The position numbers and the translations under genes are program-made. A DNA stretch of 64,000 nucleotides from contig NC_003074.8 in assembly GCF_000001735.4 (NCBI RefSeq), forward strand, positions 18,173,261 through 18,237,260, written 5' to 3'. This stretch comes from Arabidopsis thaliana (taxonomy: Eukaryota; Streptophyta; Magnoliopsida; Brassicales; Brassicaceae). Positions 62,185-64,000 of the stretch are shown in pieces (position 1 is the stretch's first letter; every line of letters begins with the position of its first letter). The notes below the pieces were generated by a model, which was given only the letters and a program-made list of their open reading frames with translations, did no database searches and was not told the DNA's origin.

Positions 62185-63990
62185 CTACTGAGTAGAAGTT
62201 CTTTCTTGAACAACAACTTTGATGCTTCTTAGAGATTCCTCCCAATCATCACATAGTTTATGAGGATCACTAATGACCGTTGGATCGACGGTTAAGGAAA
62301 TCGTCAACTTGTTCATATAACTTTGAAAATGCATCGTCAACGCCTGATATAGATGGAACAATCAAATCCAAAACTTAGTGACTTAAACGAAAAATAAAAG
62401 AGAAAAATAAGATAAATTAAAATCTTACATGGGGATGACCATAAACACTTGGGGCTATGTAAGTAACGGTATGTCCATAGAAGCTAATTTCTTCAACAGG
62501 ACCAACCAAATTTGAAAACGACATCGTTGTGTTTGACAATGCTCTGTTTAGTACATTTGCTGCCCTCTGCATTCATTCAAATTTGGTTTATCGAGTTTTT
62601 GTTAGCTGATTGAAACTTTTGTATTGGTATGACTTTTGTTAATTTTTGAACTATATTTAAAGGAGTAGTTATGTATAAAGATTAACCTGAACTCCAAGCG
62701 TGTTGAGAAGTATTTTCCCAACCACGAATGTAAGAACAGCTTCTAACGAGTTCTTCTTCCTGTCGATGGTCGACTTGGCTCTTCGGAGATGTTTCAACGG
62801 ATCATCGCATAATGCGATAGAGAACGGAAAGATAATGTAGCCGATCCAATTTCCCCATCTACACTTTGATCCTTTAGTCATCATATCAGCTAGATCCTGT
62901 TTTTGACCAAAAACAAAACAAATAATTAAAAAATTTGTGATCGATTATATCCATATATCTACTATTCTTCTATATGATAATTAATTTACCTGGATTCCAG
63001 TAGTCGGTCTTAGGTTTACAAGCAGAGCTGCCCTTAGCCTTATTCCTTTAGGTATGTTACTTGAATTCCTCTTAGACTCTTCTTGTTCTCCTAATATATT
63101 TCATAACATATTTAAAATTCATGTTAGAGTAAAGTTTAATGCTCCTTAACAGAAAAATCATAAATATTTACCGTATCTTCTCTTCAAATACTGCGAGAGA
63201 CCAGCCTGTGATACTCCAAGTACAACATCGTTGACAGTCTACTAACACGAAAATCAATGAAAGCAAGATTAATGAAATATCATATACGTCACATCTCTCA
63301 AATGTTGTAAAAAATTCGACATGTCAATATAAAATTGATTACTAACTTAAAATGTGTGGAGAATTATTTTACCATTTTCATGGCGTTCTTGATTAGCTTT
63401 ATGTCATCAAGACTTACGGTACGATGAACCATACACATCCGTTTACCCTTGCTTAACTTGAAATCGCCTTTGATTGGTGTTTCAGTATCCTTAAGGAACA
63501 ATGCCGTAGCAATAAACTCCAAAGCATCACAAACCGTATTCAAAACCAACAAAGCTGCCGACCATAGAACCATAACTAGCCAAAAGAACCGGGAATAACA
63601 TCTTGAACTGGTTTTTAACGAGGATGATCCAGAAGACGGCCGGTTCTGGTATGGTAGACTCGGGAGCTCATTGGGGTTTGATGTTTTACGGGTGCACGCG
63701 AGGACTAGAGACATCATAGACATACCGTCGCCTAACGAGTGATGGATCCTTAAAACCGCGACGTTTTCAGCGTCCGAGGTTTTCAAGTCGAGTAAATGAA
63801 CTTCCCATAACGGCTTGGAGGTGTCTAACGGGATCGTAGTGAGGTCGGAGACGTAACTCTCAAGAAAAACGTCTGCGTTTGCGTTCTCTATGTGTTGTGT
63901 TTGGATTTTTGGAATGATGACGTGATCCTCGACCACCACGTTTGTTCGAACCCATTTTTGTTCCTGTCTATTGTTGTTACAATTGTTCAC
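62185..63990 (-). CDS. WSD-type acyltransferase, 5' exon outside the window
   Basis: Tandem paralogue of the gene at 58728-61116 with the same exon pattern. Exons 63373-63990, 63172-63238, 62990-63090, 62687-62896, 62429-62566 and 62185-62343 give 430 visible residues. The first coding exon, with the start codon and about 69 residues by analogy, lies beyond base 64000. The active-site motif HHSLGDG is present in RIHHSLGDGMSMMSLV. NLRPTTGIQDLADMMTKGSK and the SNLVGPVEEISFYGHT segment are conserved. It ends SIKVVVQERTSTQ, shorter than its neighbour. Expected role: acyl transfer to fatty alcohols or diacylglycerol in cuticular wax metabolism. Likely At3g49200 (memory). Confidence 0.92.
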
Positions 63991-64000
63991 CTTCAATAAA

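Overview
The window is plant nuclear DNA: genes on both strands with short AT-rich introns (GT..AG), plant-specific families (F-box/FBD, PPR-DYW, class III peroxidase, U-box kinase, WSD-type acyltransferase) and AT-rich spacers. Several deduced proteins, in particular the two tandem peroxidases, match what I remember of Arabidopsis thaliana PRX33 (PRXCA) and PRX34 (PRXCB). The gene order agrees with the A. thaliana chromosome 3 block around At3g49030 to At3g49200. That locus assignment is from memory, not from a search.

Layout. Bases 1-11,650 form an F-box/FBD cluster: one gene cut by the left edge, one gene with an in-frame stop, a deleted pseudogene, and scattered promoter and 3'-end fragments. 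The cluster also holds a mariner-type (Emigrant-like) element, a lipase-class-3 gene and a 59-codon CHCH-like gene. Bases 11,900-23,400 hold four minus-strand genes: a coiled-coil protein, a USP/kinase/U-box protein whose kinase lacks the catalytic Asp, a UPF0496 (DUF677) protein, and mitochondrial ribosomal protein S9. The last of these is divergently paired with SRP9 (23,684 onward). Bases 25,300-36,800 hold an F-box fragment and a tandem duplication of about 7 kb carrying the two peroxidases, with an inverted-repeat hairpin between them. Bases 36,900-38,450 hold a decayed SF3A1-derived array of SURP modules. Bases 38,900-44,600 hold a DUF2470-like protein and a PPR-DYW gene. Bases 45,360-48,620 hold an F-box/LRR gene and a truncated OXA1-like gene. 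Bases 48,870-56,340 hold a pyruvate-kinase-like gene, a polygalacturonase relic without its active site, and the PPR-DYW gene EMB2261. Bases 56,550-64,000 hold the WD40 gene RID3 and a tandem pair of WSD-type acyltransferases, the second cut by the right edge.

There is no operon-like organisation. The genes serve unrelated roles: protein turnover, organelle RNA editing and translation, secretion, cell-wall peroxidase, lipid acyltransfer. What ties parts of the window together is duplication and decay. F-box, peroxidase, SURP and WSD copies arose locally, and several have been truncated. I found no clearly new multi-gene system. The best leads are the uncatalogued small CHCH-like gene, the hairpin between the peroxidases, the predicted pseudokinase, the exact 38-residue repeat in the S9 N-terminus and the SURP array. 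Exon borders were placed by hand from splice signals, reading frame and paralogue comparison.
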